Position numbers and translations under genes: made by a program | Assembly (NCBI GenBank): GCA_943735955.1 | Contig: OX030960.1 | Coordinates: forward strand, 9,937,788 to 10,001,787 | Direction: 5' to 3' | Source of the DNA: Piscicola geometra | Taxonomy: Eukaryota > Annelida > Clitellata > Hirudinida > Piscicolidae | Length of the DNA: 64,000 nucleotides | The notes under the pieces: model-generated | Database searches by the model: none | What the model was told of the DNA's origin: nothing | The model's input: only the letters and a program-made list of their open reading frames with translations | In this document: positions 10,954-22,430 of the stretch, piece after piece | Layout: each line of letters begins with the position of its first letter | How positions within the stretch are numbered: position 1 is the stretch's first letter

Positions 10954-13900
10954 CTAACAACTAACAAACTGTCTCGTCGGCTGGACCTTCTCGATAAGCT
11001 GGGCTGCAGTTTTCCAGTACTCATCGATACTTCTCCGCTCCTCCTCGATGGCTGTGATGTCGTCAGAAGCAACCTCGTCTAGGAAGGACCAAAAGAAAAC
11101 AATATGAATTATTAGTGGTTTTATTTGCGATGTGTTTGGATGACAACGGACCATGTGAATCTAGATAGTGGAACCTCCCCAAGCCACATGCTGCGAGAGC
11201 CTTCAACTCTTCAAGTTCCTCTCGTTCACTCGCATGTCTCTCGCCTGAGTTGTGTTTGTCTGGGGTGGTGATGATAATGATTGAGGAGTCGTTACAGCTA
11301 CTAGTTATATCATCATAACCATCAACAATATCACCATAACCATCAACAATATCACCACAACCATCAACAATATCATCATAACCATCAACAATATCATCAT
11401 AACCATCAACAATATCATCATGACCATCAACAATATCATCATAACCATCAACAATATCATCATAACCATCAACAATATCATCATAACCATCAGCAATATC
11501 ACAATAACCATCAACAATATCACAATAACCATCAACAATATTATCATAACCATCAACAATATCACCATAACTATCAACAATATCATCATAACCATCAACA
11601 ATATCATCATAACCATCAACAATATCATCATAACCATCAGCAATATCACAATAACCATCAACAATATCACCATAACCATCAACAATATCATCATAACCAT
11701 CAACAATATTATCATAACCATCAACAATATCATCATAACCATCAACAATATCATCATAACCATCAACAATATCACCATAACCATCAACAATATCATCATA
11801 AACATCAACAATATCATCATAACCATCAGCAATATCATCATAACCATCAGCAATATCACAATAACCATCAACAATATCATCATAACCATCAACAATATCA
11901 TCATAACCATCAACAATATCATCATAACCATCAACAATATCACCATAACCATCAACAATATCATCATAACCATCAACAATATCATCATAACCATCAGCAA
12001 TATCACAATAACCATCAACAATATTATCATAACCATCAACAATATCATCATAACCATCAACAATATCATCATAACCATCAACAATATCACCATAACCATC
12101 AACAATATCACCATAACCATCAACAATATCATCATAACCATCAACAATATCACCATAACCATCAACAATATCATCATAAACATCAACAATATCATCATAA
12201 ACATCAGCAATATCATCATAACCATCAGCAATATCACAATAACCATCAACAATATCATCATAACCATCAACAATATCATCATAACCATCAACAATATCAT
12301 CATAACCATCAACAATATCACCATAACCATCAACAATATCATCATAAACATCAACAATATCATCATAACCATCAGCAATATCATCATAACCATCAGCAAT
12401 ATCACAATAACCATCAACAATATCATCATAACCATCAACAATATCATCATAACCATCAACAATATCATCATAACCATCAACAATATCACCATAACCATCA
12501 ACAATATCATCATAACCATCAACAATATCATCATAACCATCAGCAATATCACAATAACCATCAACAATATTATCATAACCATCAACAATATCATCATAAC
12601 CATCAACAATATCACCATAACCATCAACAATATCATCATAACCATCAACAATATCACCATAACCATCAACAATATCATCATAAACATCAACAATATCATC
12701 ATAAACATCAGCAATATCATCATAACCATCAGCAATATCACAATAACCATCAACAATATCATCATAACCATCAACAATATCATCATAACCATCAACAATA
12801 TCATCATAACCATCAACAATATCACCATAACCATCAACAATATCATCATAAACATCAACAATATCATCATAACCATCAGCAATATCATCATAACCATCAG
12901 CAATATCACAATAACCATCAACAATATCATCATAACCATCAACAATATCATCATAAACATCAACAATATCATCATAACCATCAACAATATCATCATAACC
13001 ATCAACAATATCACCATAACCATCAACAATATCATCATAACCATCAACAATATCATCATAACCATCAACAATATCACCATAACTATCAACAATATCACCA
13101 TAACCATCAACAATATCACCATAACTATCAACAATATCACCATAACCATCAACAATATCACCATAACCATCAACAATATCATCATAACCATCAACAATAT
13201 CAGCATAACCATCAACAATATCACCATAACTATCAACAATATCACCATAACCATCAACAATATCACCATAACCATCAACAATATCATCATAACCATCAAC
13301 AATATCAGCATAACCATCAACAATATCACCATAACCATCAACAATATCACCATAACCATCAACAATATCATCATAACCATCAACAATATCAGCATAACCA
13401 TCAACAATATCCTCATAACCATCAACAATATCAGCATAACCATCAACAATATCACCATAACCATCAACAATATCACCATAACCATTAACAATATCAGCAT
13501 AACCATCAACAATGTTACCATAACCATCAACAATATCACCATAACCATCAACAATATCTCCATAACCATCAACAATATCATCATAACCATTAACAATATC
13601 ATCATAACCATCAACAATATCACCATAACCATCAACAATATCATCATAGCCATCAGCAATATCACCATAACCATCAACGATATCACCATAACCATCAACA
13701 ATATCATCATAACCATCAACAATATCATCATAACCATCAACAATATCATCATAACCATCAACAATATCATCATAGCCATCAGCAATATCACCATAACCAT
13801 CAACAATATCAGCATAACCATCAACAATATCATCATAGCCATCAACAATATCACCATAACCATCAACAATATCATCATAACCATCAACAATATCACCATA

Positions 13901-14184
13901 ACCATCATTACCCTCATCATCATCATCATCATCAACATCATCTTCTTCATCATCATCATCATCATCTTCTTCATCATCATCATCATCATCCGCGTCCCAC
14001 CTGTGGACTTCAAGTACACCACATTCAACGCCACCATGCCGTCCGAGCACTCTTCCTCAACCATTGATGACGTCACTTCAGGATCATCCTCAAGAAAGCC
14101 TGTCGTTATCACGTACACGCCTTGACTCTCTGGATACGTGCGAATATATGGTTCAAGAAAATCATATCATCATCATTAGCATCG

Positions 14185-14215
<31 letters not shown>

Positions 14216-16628
14216 TAGTTTCCTTTTCCTCATCTTCCTCATCATCACCAATATATTGTTTGAGAGGCTTCACTTGAGTGAATGCCTCCTTCAAAGCTTT
14301 CAATGCATTCCTCCCTCCTGTGCATTCCAGACCAGCTATCCACCTGATGATGATCATGATGACGATAATGATAATAATGATGACGATAATGATAATGATG
14401 GTGGTGGCTTTGATGATGATGATGACGATAAGCATAATATACGTGAACCTCCATGTTTCTTGCAGGCTTTCTCCGGTAGGCTTGGTCATGAAGGGACGCC
14501 ACGACGCCACTTCACTGCCCATTCTTGTCATGTAACAAACATATTTTTTTGAGTCAAGTTGGAGGGCGGTGGGGTGAAGGGTTAGAGGTGAAAGGGGGAT
14601 TTAAACCCACTGGAATTCAAGAGGGTTGGTGTGATGGGAGTGAAAAAAATTTTCAAACTTCTAAAATAAATAAAGAATTTAAAAGCATAAATTTTTTTTC
14701 TTCGTGAAAAGTTCTCCAATTCCATCCTGTCTGAGTCTTATAATTAAAAAACAACAACTGAATGAATGAGCTGTAACACACGCGATGACGTTGTAGTAGA
14801 GCTTGTTGGTGAGCTGTTGCTCGAGCAGCTGTTTGAGACTGCTCTTGAGGCGCCATTCCTTCGACCGCTCACTCAGATCCAGTAGCAGCACCACGCTGCC
14901 AATGCCAGTGAGTGAAAGGTTTTGAGGGTCAACATACATAAATTATTCATCGGAAACTCAGTCAACCATACCGTCATTTTCTTCCGTCTTTTTTTCCCCC
15001 ATTACCTACCACCCTCCACTCATTCCTCCGTTCTCACTCTTTTTCTTATCCTATCCATTCATCTTCTTTCATTTCTTTATCCTCACCCCTCCATCCCCAC
15101 TCCTTCTCTCACCTCTCCTCGCACAAGTGTCCAAAGACTTTGCTACTTCCACGCTTCAGAAAGAGCAGCATTTTCTCCAGCATCTGCGCCACCTCCTGCA
15201 AGCGACCCTGGTATGCCCTCAAACCCACCACATTGACGTGCACATGTCTCCACCCACCGTCCTTCCACGCCACCCTCAGCATGGCCCGCGAATGCACCCT
15301 TGCTGCCACCCTCTGTCCAGTCACCTTCACCGTCGTTTCCTTTGTCTCAAAGGCGTTTGCAGCTAGGACTTGGTAAATGCCCAAGCCTCTAGCTGTGGTA
15401 TGTTGTGTCGTATAAGATATACGGTATAGGGGTGCATAGCGAGTCATAGCGTGGTTAGTTGCGTTGTGTCATGTGCTATGTGGTTTGAACAACATTCCAA
15501 CACAATTCAAACTGCATTCCAGTCTGCAACACGCCATAACTGCATAACAAGTTCAAATATATTTGGCCTAAAGCAGCATCATGGGCATTTGAAGCGGTGA
15601 CCTTCCAGTCCATTCTGCCTCAACCACTCCTTCACTGACGACTGCTTGCGTGCAGGTGACGATAACATCAAAGGAGAAAAGCCAGGAAACGTTGGATGTT
15701 CGAATGGATCGGTTGCTGGTTCGGAGAAGACTGGCTGTTTTAATGGCTGTGGAATCGGTATTTAACGCATTAATTCTTTTAAAGTATTAATGGGTCAGAT
15801 CCGCCAATCATAGATGTATCTTTTATATCTAACTTTTATAAATGTATCCTTTATATCTAACTTTTATAAATGTATCCTTTATATCTAACTTTTATAAATG
15901 TATCCTTTATATCTACTTTTTATAGATGTATCCTGTATATCTACTTTTTATAGATGAATCCTGTATATCTACTTTTTATAGATGTATCCTGTATATCTGC
16001 TTTTTATAGATGTATCCTGTATATCTACTTTTTATAGATGTATCCTTTATATCTACTTTTTATAGATGTATCCTTTATATCTACTTTTTATAGATGTATT
16101 CTTTATATCTACTTTTCATAGATGTGTGGCAGCTGGCGCGGCCCAATCACCATCTGCACCGCTTTGGCGGATCTGACCCGTATTAATAAGGCCTATTTTA
16201 AGTATAAAGAATCCCTATTTTAAGTATAAAGAATCCCTATTTTAAGTATAAATAAACCATATTTTAAGTATTAATAAACCCTATTTTAAGTACGAATAAA
16301 CTTTATTTTAAGTATAAATAAACCCTATTTTAAGTATAAACAAACCCCATTTTAGGTATAAATAAACCATATTTTAATTATAAATAAACTTTATTTTAAG
16401 TATAAATAAACCCTATTTTAAGTATAAATAAACCCTATTTTAAGTATAAATAAACCATATTTTAAGTATAAATAAACTTTATTTTAAGTATAAATAAACT
16501 TTATTTTAAGTATAAATAAACCCTGAATATCAATAAATGATTCTTACTGGTCCCACTAGCTTCACTACAGTAGTTCCGAAATGACCAGACCTAATTTCAT
16601 TCACCTGGATAATTAAGAGATTGAACAC

Positions 16629-16661
<33 letters not shown>

Positions 16662-19600
16662 GTGATGATGATGGTGATGATGATGACGATGATGATGGTG
16701 ATGATGATGACGATCATGATGGTGGTGATGATGATGACGATGATGATGATGATGATGATGATGGTGGTGGTGATGATGATGATGATGCTGATGATGATGA
16801 TGATGCTGATGATGATGATGATGATGATGATCGAGATAAGTGAGAAGATAATGGAATGGGGAAGATAGAGGTAGTCAGATATAATATAAGAAGGATGGAC
16901 GCAAAGACCTGGCTCATGAGATCTTGCGCCTTCCTCACCTCTTGCAGCACCTCCTTCAGATCTGAACTCTCGAGTCTCCAGTTCTGTAGATTTCAGCAGC
17001 AGTTTTATGTCTTTTTACTGCTTTGAAATGTATTCTAAAATGGCGATCTTTAAATACAGTTTTCAATGGTTATTAATACCATTATTATTTGTTCTTAGTG
17101 ATGTTACAGCAATGTTTAACATTTTTTTAACCAGCTGAACAAACTCGTGAAAAAGAAACAGTTTAAAATCTGTTGCATTAATTGCTCACTTCATAGTGGG
17201 AGTTGTAGCAGTGGTAGGTGTTTCTCGTTTTGGCAGCAAACTTCCTCAGGATTTCCTTAGACGCAAAAGAAGCATTCCAGTCATTTATCTATCTATTCTC
17301 CCTCTATAAACAACAACAACAATAATCCCTACAACAATCCCAACAACAAGATGTGGCCAGGCAACGGGGTCTGTCGTGGTAGTATAACAAGGAGACCAAG
17401 GATTACAGCCTGAAACAAATACACAGAGTTTAAAATTGACTCATTGGACACTGGAAAACTGGCGGTTGAGGCTCTAAGCTGGTTGAGTGAGGGATAGGAA
17501 TGGAGCTAGGTAAAGATTGTATGTGACTGCAAACCACTTCATTTACCTTCGGCCGCTAATTCATTGTAGTAAGTTACGGGACAACCCTACCCGAAAAGTC
17601 GTTTCCAGATCTGGTGTCTGCCAAAGAGTCTTAGACCACAGAGCTGATGAAGGCAATCTCAGTAATGACAGACTGAAATGTATCTACAAAGGCATAATCA
17701 AGGAAGGTGAAGAAAAGCTCACCAAACCTGCTCGCACCAACCTGAGCAGGTTTCTCACTGTGTAACACCCGGTGATCAGTGCCTTCCAATGTAGAACCGG
17801 TCTGAGCCAAGTTGACTTGTGTTGACTGCCACAAAAATCAAGAAACGACGGCACACCTCTGGACAGACTGAAAATGCTCTGGAAATGCAAAAACTGGCGT
17901 ACGGAATGACAATCACTCACTCAGTTAATCAATCAGACAGATTTCTATAGCGCTTTCTCATCCAATTCAAGAGCATTCTAGGACTAACACAAGAGCCTAG
18001 CATGACGGTGCAGCTGGAAAAAACAACTTTCTCCTGTGCTACAACATTGCTGATGTAAAAAACAACAGCCTCACTAAATTAACAACCCCAGTAACAACAA
18101 CAACAACTAATATACATTTATACACGGATGATGACACTCGAAAGAAACAAGATGCAGATGGAGTTGGTAGGAGAGATTAGCTTCTTCCAGAAAATCCAAA
18201 ACGTCCTGCATCTGCTGCTCTGTTCTGTGTGGGTTAGAAGGCATGTGCTGTTCTGTGTGGGTTAGAGGGCATGTGCTGTTCTGTGTGAGTTAGAAGGCAT
18301 GTGCTGTTCTGCGTGGGTTAGAGGGCATGTGCTGTTCTGTGTGGGTTAGAAGGCATGTGCTGTTCTGTGTGGGTTAGAAGGCATGTGCTGTTCTGTGTGG
18401 GTTAGAAGGCATGTGCTGTTCTGTGTGGGTTAGAAGGCATGTGCTGTTCTGCGTGGGTTAGAAGGCATGTGCTGTTCTGCGTGGGTTAGAAGGCATGTGC
18501 TGTTCTGTGTGGGTTAGAAGGCATGTGCTGTTCTGTGTGGGTTAGAGGGCATGTGCTGTTCTGTGTGGGTTAGAAGGCATGTGCTGTTCTGTGTGGGTTA
18601 GACAGAGATCATCACATGCAACAAACTCTTGAGGCATCAAAGGCACCAACTTCGACGAGACGATCACGACAAGAGTGTCCATGCTGGCACTCACACCCCT
18701 TCTCCCCTCATCATCATCATCATCTTCTTCACTCTCTTCTTTTTCACACTCTTCTTCCCACCGGTTTTTTTCTCTTTGACTCCTGTGACCTTCAACTACG
18801 TGACCCATCCTTTCATGACGTCTGACCTCATAGTCTGCCACTCCGTGTCTCATGACCTTATCACACATGACCTCTTTGATGCATCCGAGCAGGTCACTTC
18901 CTTCAGCACACGGCAACTCCTCTATCCACTCTCTCGCCTCGTCGAACCTTCAGAGGGTCAAGTGTTTGTGCTCGCTGCTTCTGCTTACACTTACATCTCT
19001 AATTAAATTGAAAAGTAGGAATCTAGGGTTGAAAAAATTTAAATATCATTATCATCAAGACTCTTCCATTCATCTTCCTTACGGCTACCACCATCATCAG
19101 CACCACCTGCTCTGGTTCATGCACACAGGCTTTTGCCACAGCGACTGCACGCTTGTGTGGTAGGCGTTCAGATGAAGAAGTCGGCATGACGACAACTGAG
19201 TGGCCAGCAGACCCTGCAAATGTGTTTAAAAGCGAAGCTCGATTATAATAGTGATAAAAATATTAGCTTAAATTACCAATAATTTGAATAAAAATAAATA
19301 TTAGAATTGCTTTTCTTTTATTATACATGCCTTGAGACAGCTTTTTAGATAATATTCATTGCCAAAGCTTTCCTTTGACGCATCTACCAGCACCACCAGT
19401 CGGTCGCCCCTGATGTTGCCGAAGAACTGAGTTGTGTAGTGTGGTGTGATTAGATGTAGTGTGGTGTAGTGTGATGGGGTGTGGTGTGGTTGAGTATGGT
19501 GTGGCGCGATCAGTTGTAAATTGTTGTAGTATGATGTGGTGTAGTGTGGTTTGTTTTTGTGCGATTTTAGATGTAAAAATAGTATTGAATCTATTTAACC

Positions 19601-21353
19601 TGTCTCTTTCCTGAGAAATATTCTCTTATCTTCATCGAAAAATCATGAATTGCTCTGTATGAAAATTTTAATTATATTCTCAGTGAATCTTTATATTTGA
19701 AAAGTTTTTAGTTTTTATATATAATATATTCATGCAGTTAACTCTTTTTTTCTCTCCCCCTCCACAACCACCCACTGCTCAAACCTCCCTTCCCCTTTAA
19801 AACCACCCACTGCTCAAACCTTTCTCCCCCTCCACAACCACCCACTGCTCAAACCTCCCTCCCCCTCCACAACCACCCACTGCTCAAACCTCCCTCCCCC
19901 TCCACAACCACCCACTGCTCAAACCTCCCTCCTCCTCCACAACCACCCACTGCTCAAACATCCCTCCCCCTCCACAACCACCCACTGCTCAAACCTCCCT
20001 CCCCCTCCACAACCACCCACTGCTCAAACCTCCCTCCCCCTCCACAACAACCCACTGCTCAAACCTCCCTCCCCCTCCACAACCACCCACTGCTCAAACC
20101 TCCCTCCCCCTCCACAACCACCCACTGCTCAAACCTCCCTCCCCCTCCACAACCACCCACTGCTCAAACCTCCCTCCCCCTCCACAACCACCCACTGCTC
20201 AAACCTCCCTCCCCCTCCACAACCACCCACTGCTCAAACCTCCCTCCCCCTCCACAACCACCCACTGCTCAAACCTCCCTCCCCCTCCACAACCACCCAC
20301 TGCTCAAACCTCCCTCCCCCTCCACAACCACCCACTGCTCAAACCTCCCTCCCCCTCCACAACCACCCACTGCTCAAACCTCCCTCCCCCTCCACAACCA
20401 CCCACTGCTCAAACCTCCCTCCCCCTCCACAACCACCCACTGCTCAAACCTCCCTCCCCCTCCACAACCACCCACTGCTCAAACCTTCCTCCCCCTCCAC
20501 AACCACCCACTGCTCGAACCTCCCTCCCCCTCCACAACCACCCACTCTTCAAGTTTTCTCTGAAAGTCATCAAGATCCTTTCTCGACATTTGCAAGCACT
20601 GGTGCAGCTTTCCTGTTTCGCTGTCCACTTCAGGCCTGATGACGAGGATAAGGATAAATCTGATGATATTTATATTATATTATATAAACAAGCAAGAAAA
20701 GACGTGTGAGGAGTTAGTTTCGCAAATAAGCATCCTCGCACGTACTGGTTGTATGCTGCTTGCGCAATGATGCTTTTCAGAGTCAAGTGCCTGCTCGAAA
20801 AGGAATTCCCTCTCATCCAGCCTTCCAGCTCTCCTAGCACTTTCGCATCCATCAACCATTCTCTTTCCTTCAGTCTTCCTCTCTTTAGCTTGACGCTTGT
20901 GTGCATCTCTCTTATCGGCTCCTCATTTCTTCCACACAGCATCTTTTCCACCTTTTTGTTTCTTCTCCATCTTTCTTCTTTTTCTACTCCACAACTCTTA
21001 TCTCCCCTTTCACCGTTCCATCGATCGGCATCATCACTTCTACTTCTACCTTTTCTCCTCTCACCTTTTGAACTTCGTTGAATGTTTCTCCCACCAGGAT
21101 CACCACCACTGTCGTCATATTGCTTGCTTAAATGCTTGGCATTCAAATCTTTAGGCACTTTTTCGCTGCCATTGAAAATCCTCTCAACTTCATCACGCCT
21201 AAACTTACATCTGGGTAGTTCTAATGATTCATTTTCACGATGCCCATCTTCTCTTTCTATTTTTACTTTTTTTTCAAAGTTTTTTCTCATATCCTTCTCA
21301 ATCTTGAACCTTACCTTGCTTTGCCCCTTCAGTTCGCCAATCCTTGTGTGCAT
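10954..21353 (-). CDS. VWA3-like protein with two von Willebrand factor A modules; 17 proposed exons, about 771 aa
   Basis: Exons, 5' to 3' on the minus strand: 21353-20746, 20635-20542, 19426-19331, 19213-19107, 18947-18867, 18683-18623, 18217-18116, 17255-17190, 16983-16939, 15746-15602, 15386-15113, 14895-14782, 14514-14449, 14343-14249, 14129-14001, 11259-11152, 11078-10954 (TAG). Phases agree at every join. Two modules share one order: a W-x-R-x-N motif (GWMRGNSF / EWLRQNG), a linker, FG-x-I/L (FFGNIRGDRLVVLVDAS / SKVFGHLCEESVVLLLDLS), an LK-x-LL-x-QL helix, then a core strand (TLVVIVSS / GVYVITTGF) and an aromatic-His end (NTYHCY / GRFHYL). Module 2 also has ECTGGRNALKALKEAF. This pattern is characteristic of VWA3A/VWA3B, axoneme-associated or poorly studied animal proteins. 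Both VWA cores lack the full DxSxS metal site (DAS, DLS), so metal-dependent binding is doubtful. The intron at 19330-19214 fits only as GC-AG. The first exon is very basic and charged, with an uncertain start. Exons 18683-18623 and 18217-18116 have the weakest boundaries. The protein may continue past 10954. Confidence 0.78.
11307..13904. repeat. 21-bp minisatellite, about 124 copies, in a VWA intron
   Basis: Tandem 21-bp unit CCATCAACAATATCATCATA plus A, with substitutions at a few fixed positions (CATCATAA, CACCATAA, CACAATAA, CAGCATAA). It fills most of the intron between exons 14001-14129 and 11152-11259. The unit length is divisible by three and has no stop in three of its frames, so apparent proteins of 900-1000 residues (DGYDDIV, LLMVMMI and INNIIIT repeats) cross it. 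They are repeat translations. Blocks of variants recur in the same order, which suggests higher-order duplication. Confidence 0.97.
13905..13997. repeat. ATC/TTC microsatellite beside a VWA splice donor
   Basis: CATCATCATCATC with CATCTTCTTC interruptions. It ends about 10 bases from the 5' splice site of the exon at 14001-14129 and passes into the 21-bp array. Confidence 0.9.
14163..14248. repeat. CAT microsatellite between VWA exons
   Basis: A CATCATCATCATC tract fills most of the intron between exons 14249-14343 and 14001-14129. It runs up to the donor ATTG|GTGATGATGAGG, so the repeat includes the donor. Confidence 0.88.
14344..14437. repeat. GAT microsatellite filling a VWA intron
   Basis: GATGATGATCATGATGACGA-type repeat occupying the 105-base intron between exons 14449-14514 and 14249-14343. 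It begins at the acceptor CATCATCAG. Confidence 0.88.
15792..16179. mobile_element. 388-bp MITE-like element with 16-bp inverted termini and 8-bp target duplication
   Basis: The left terminus GGGTCAGATCCGCCAA (15792-15807) is the exact reverse complement of the right terminus (16164-16179). Each end abuts the same 8 bases, GTATTAAT (15784-15791 and 16180-16187), a perfect target site duplication. An 8-bp duplication fits the hAT, P or Merlin groups of DNA transposons. There is no coding capacity, so it is non-autonomous. Most of the inside is a 28-bp minisatellite. It lies in the VWA intron between exons 16939-16983 and 15602-15746. Confidence 0.9.
15810..16125. repeat. 28-bp minisatellite inside the MITE-like element
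   Basis: About 11 copies of ATGTATCCTTTATATCTACT plus TTTTATAG, with CCTTTATA and CCTGTATA variants in two blocks. It lies wholly within the inverted termini at 15792 and 16179. Confidence 0.94.
16193..16526. repeat. 22-bp minisatellite (TATTTTAAGTATAAATAAACCC)n
   Basis: About 15 copies of TATTTTAAGTATAAATAAAC plus CC/CT/CA, starting right beside the target duplication of the MITE-like element. The duplicated GTATTAATAA resembles the array's AAGTATTAATAAACC variant, so the element may have inserted at the array edge. Confidence 0.93.
16630..16832. repeat. GAT microsatellite with GGT and GAC variants
   Basis: Long ATGATGATGATG tract with GGTGATGATG and GACGATGATG interruptions, in the VWA intron 5' of exon 15602-15746. 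Poly-Met and poly-Ser reading frames are artefacts. Confidence 0.95.
17256..18115. other. large VWA intron, no recognised gene
   Basis: Mostly unique sequence between exons 18116-18217 and 17190-17255. A CAACAACAA tract lies near 17311-17348 and another near 18096-18110. The stretch TTTCTATAGCGCTTTCTC near 17942-17959 resembles sequence found in many invertebrate dispersed repeats. Open frames of about 80 codons here fit no family, and I could not place another VWA exon. Confidence 0.45.
18233..18606. repeat. 28-bp minisatellite made of 3'-splice-site-like units in a VWA intron
   Basis: About 13 copies of GTGCTGTTCTGTGTGGGTTA plus GAAGGCAT. On the minus strand each copy reads CTTCTAACCCACACAGAACAG, a branch-point-like TTCTAAC followed by CACACAG and AACAG acceptor dinucleotides. 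The real downstream exon (from 18217) is preceded by the same motif, so the array looks like amplification of that acceptor. Confidence 0.93.
19427..19560. repeat. degenerate TG-rich repeat
   Basis: GTAGTGTGGTGTGATTAGAT-like imperfect repeats just upstream of the acceptor of exon 19331-19426. The CA-rich minus strand may act as its pyrimidine tract. Confidence 0.7.
19750..20545. repeat. 35-bp minisatellite carrying donor-like motifs in a VWA intron
   Basis: About 22 highly similar copies of CTCCCTCCCCCTCCACAACC plus ACCCACTGCTCAAAC. On the minus strand each copy contains CAGTGGGTGGTTGTGGAGG. The 5' splice site of exon 20542-20635 reads GAGTGG|GTGGTTGTGGAGG, so the array starts at the donor and repeats it. 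It occupies most of the intron to exon 19331-19426. Confidence 0.95.
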
Positions 21354-21776
21354 TTTTGAACAGTCTTTTAAGCCATTTCACAATATCTCTCATAGAAATA
21401 TTCAATGAAAAGACAACTCAAATTGTTTCGGGGTATGATTATGATTATATTTCAGTATAAGAACTTATTCCTTCATCCATTAACTATAATTTGAAAATGT
21501 CTTTGACAATTTGATATGCCATTTCTCTATATTTACATACGTTGCTATAGCAGCAAGGTGTTTTGAAATTTCAACAAAACTTGTTCAGTACATTGTTACA
21601 ATAAATTTAATAACGATCACATTTGAGTTATTATTTATACTTTTACCCTTTTATGCTACACTAAAGTTAGAAAAAATCATAATTTTAAATTTTAAAAGTT
21701 CTATTTATATTTCAAAAAAAAGAAAGAAAAATTTGAATGTATTCTCAGTTTAAAATAATTATAGGGTTTGGTTTAC
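21354..21776. other. AT-rich sequence between the VWA gene and the rDNA/microsatellite array
   Basis: Unique AT-rich sequence upstream of the first recognised VWA exon. A small frame starting MRDIVKWLKRLFKN lies on the minus strand just above 21340 and ends near a GTAAGG donor-like site; it could be an alternative upstream exon but has no family support. The sequence changes abruptly to the 9-bp repeat at about 21777. Confidence 0.4.
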
Positions 21777-21808
21777 GGTCTTCACCGTCTTCATCGTCTT
21801 CATCTTCT

Positions 21809-22430
21809 TGCAACCATACTTCCCCCGGAATCCAAAATCTTTGGTTTCCCGGAGACGGCCCGCGGGGTCATATCTACCCTTTTTCCTTAACTAAGGGGGG
21901 TGAATAAAGCAAAAAAAATTTTAATCTCGATAAATAGACGATAAGATCGAAACGAGTTGTTAATACGCTAAGTGAGCGGTCATCGAGGGAGATAGGTGAT
22001 GCGACGGCGGATGCCGTTAAAAAACTTGAAAGTCTTAGAAAATAAAGAGTAAATTTACAGATTATAATCGCGTTTCAATGGGACCCAAGCCGATTAAAGC
22101 ATGTTTTCTCGCGCATTCGACCGGAGCGGCGAGGATCTCGGCCTAGCGTGGAATTTCATTGCCAGTGAAAAAATTTTTAAAATGAAATTTTTAAAAAATC
22201 GTTCGTTCAATCATGAGACAAATTTCAAAATAACTTCATTTGACAAGAGTTGCCATTTGAAACTTTATTATCTTGAGTTTCGAAGCATGCCTATACCTAT
22301 AGAATATACATAGTTAACTAGCGTGAGACATCGATTTTCAATTTTTGTGAAACGAAAATAAGGCCGTATAAGAGACGATAAGATTGAAACAATTTTATTT
22401 TAACTGCTGTCTATATCAACCAACACCTTT
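21809..22430 (-). repeat. rDNA island 1 (short type, about 620 bp)
   Basis: The left edge, to about 21871, is an internal 18S rRNA piece; its minus strand reads CCGGGAAACCAAAG and ends GTATGGTTGCAA. The right edge, 22404-22430, is 28S rRNA (minus strand AAAGGTGTTGGTTGATATAG then ACAGCAG). Between them is about 530 bp of AT-rich spacer with AGCGGTCATCGAGGGAGATA, GGGACCCAAGCCG and AGCATGCCTATACCTATAG. The 18S 5' end and ETS are absent. Only about 30 bases of 9-bp repeat precede it at the array's left edge. Confidence 0.85.

Noticed and set aside
17517..17920. Possible extra exon or gene (frames of about 80 codons on both strands)
   Set aside because: No family motif, and the VWA exons on either side already join in phase without it.
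20749..21154. Ser/Leu-rich plus-strand frames resembling membrane proteins
   Set aside because: Shadow of the charged minus-strand exon, which continues in phase into the VWA module.
22101..22313. 70-codon plus-strand frame MFSRAFDRSGEDLG, repeated at 23233-23445
   Set aside because: It lies in rDNA spacer, is broken in the other islands and has no family signature.
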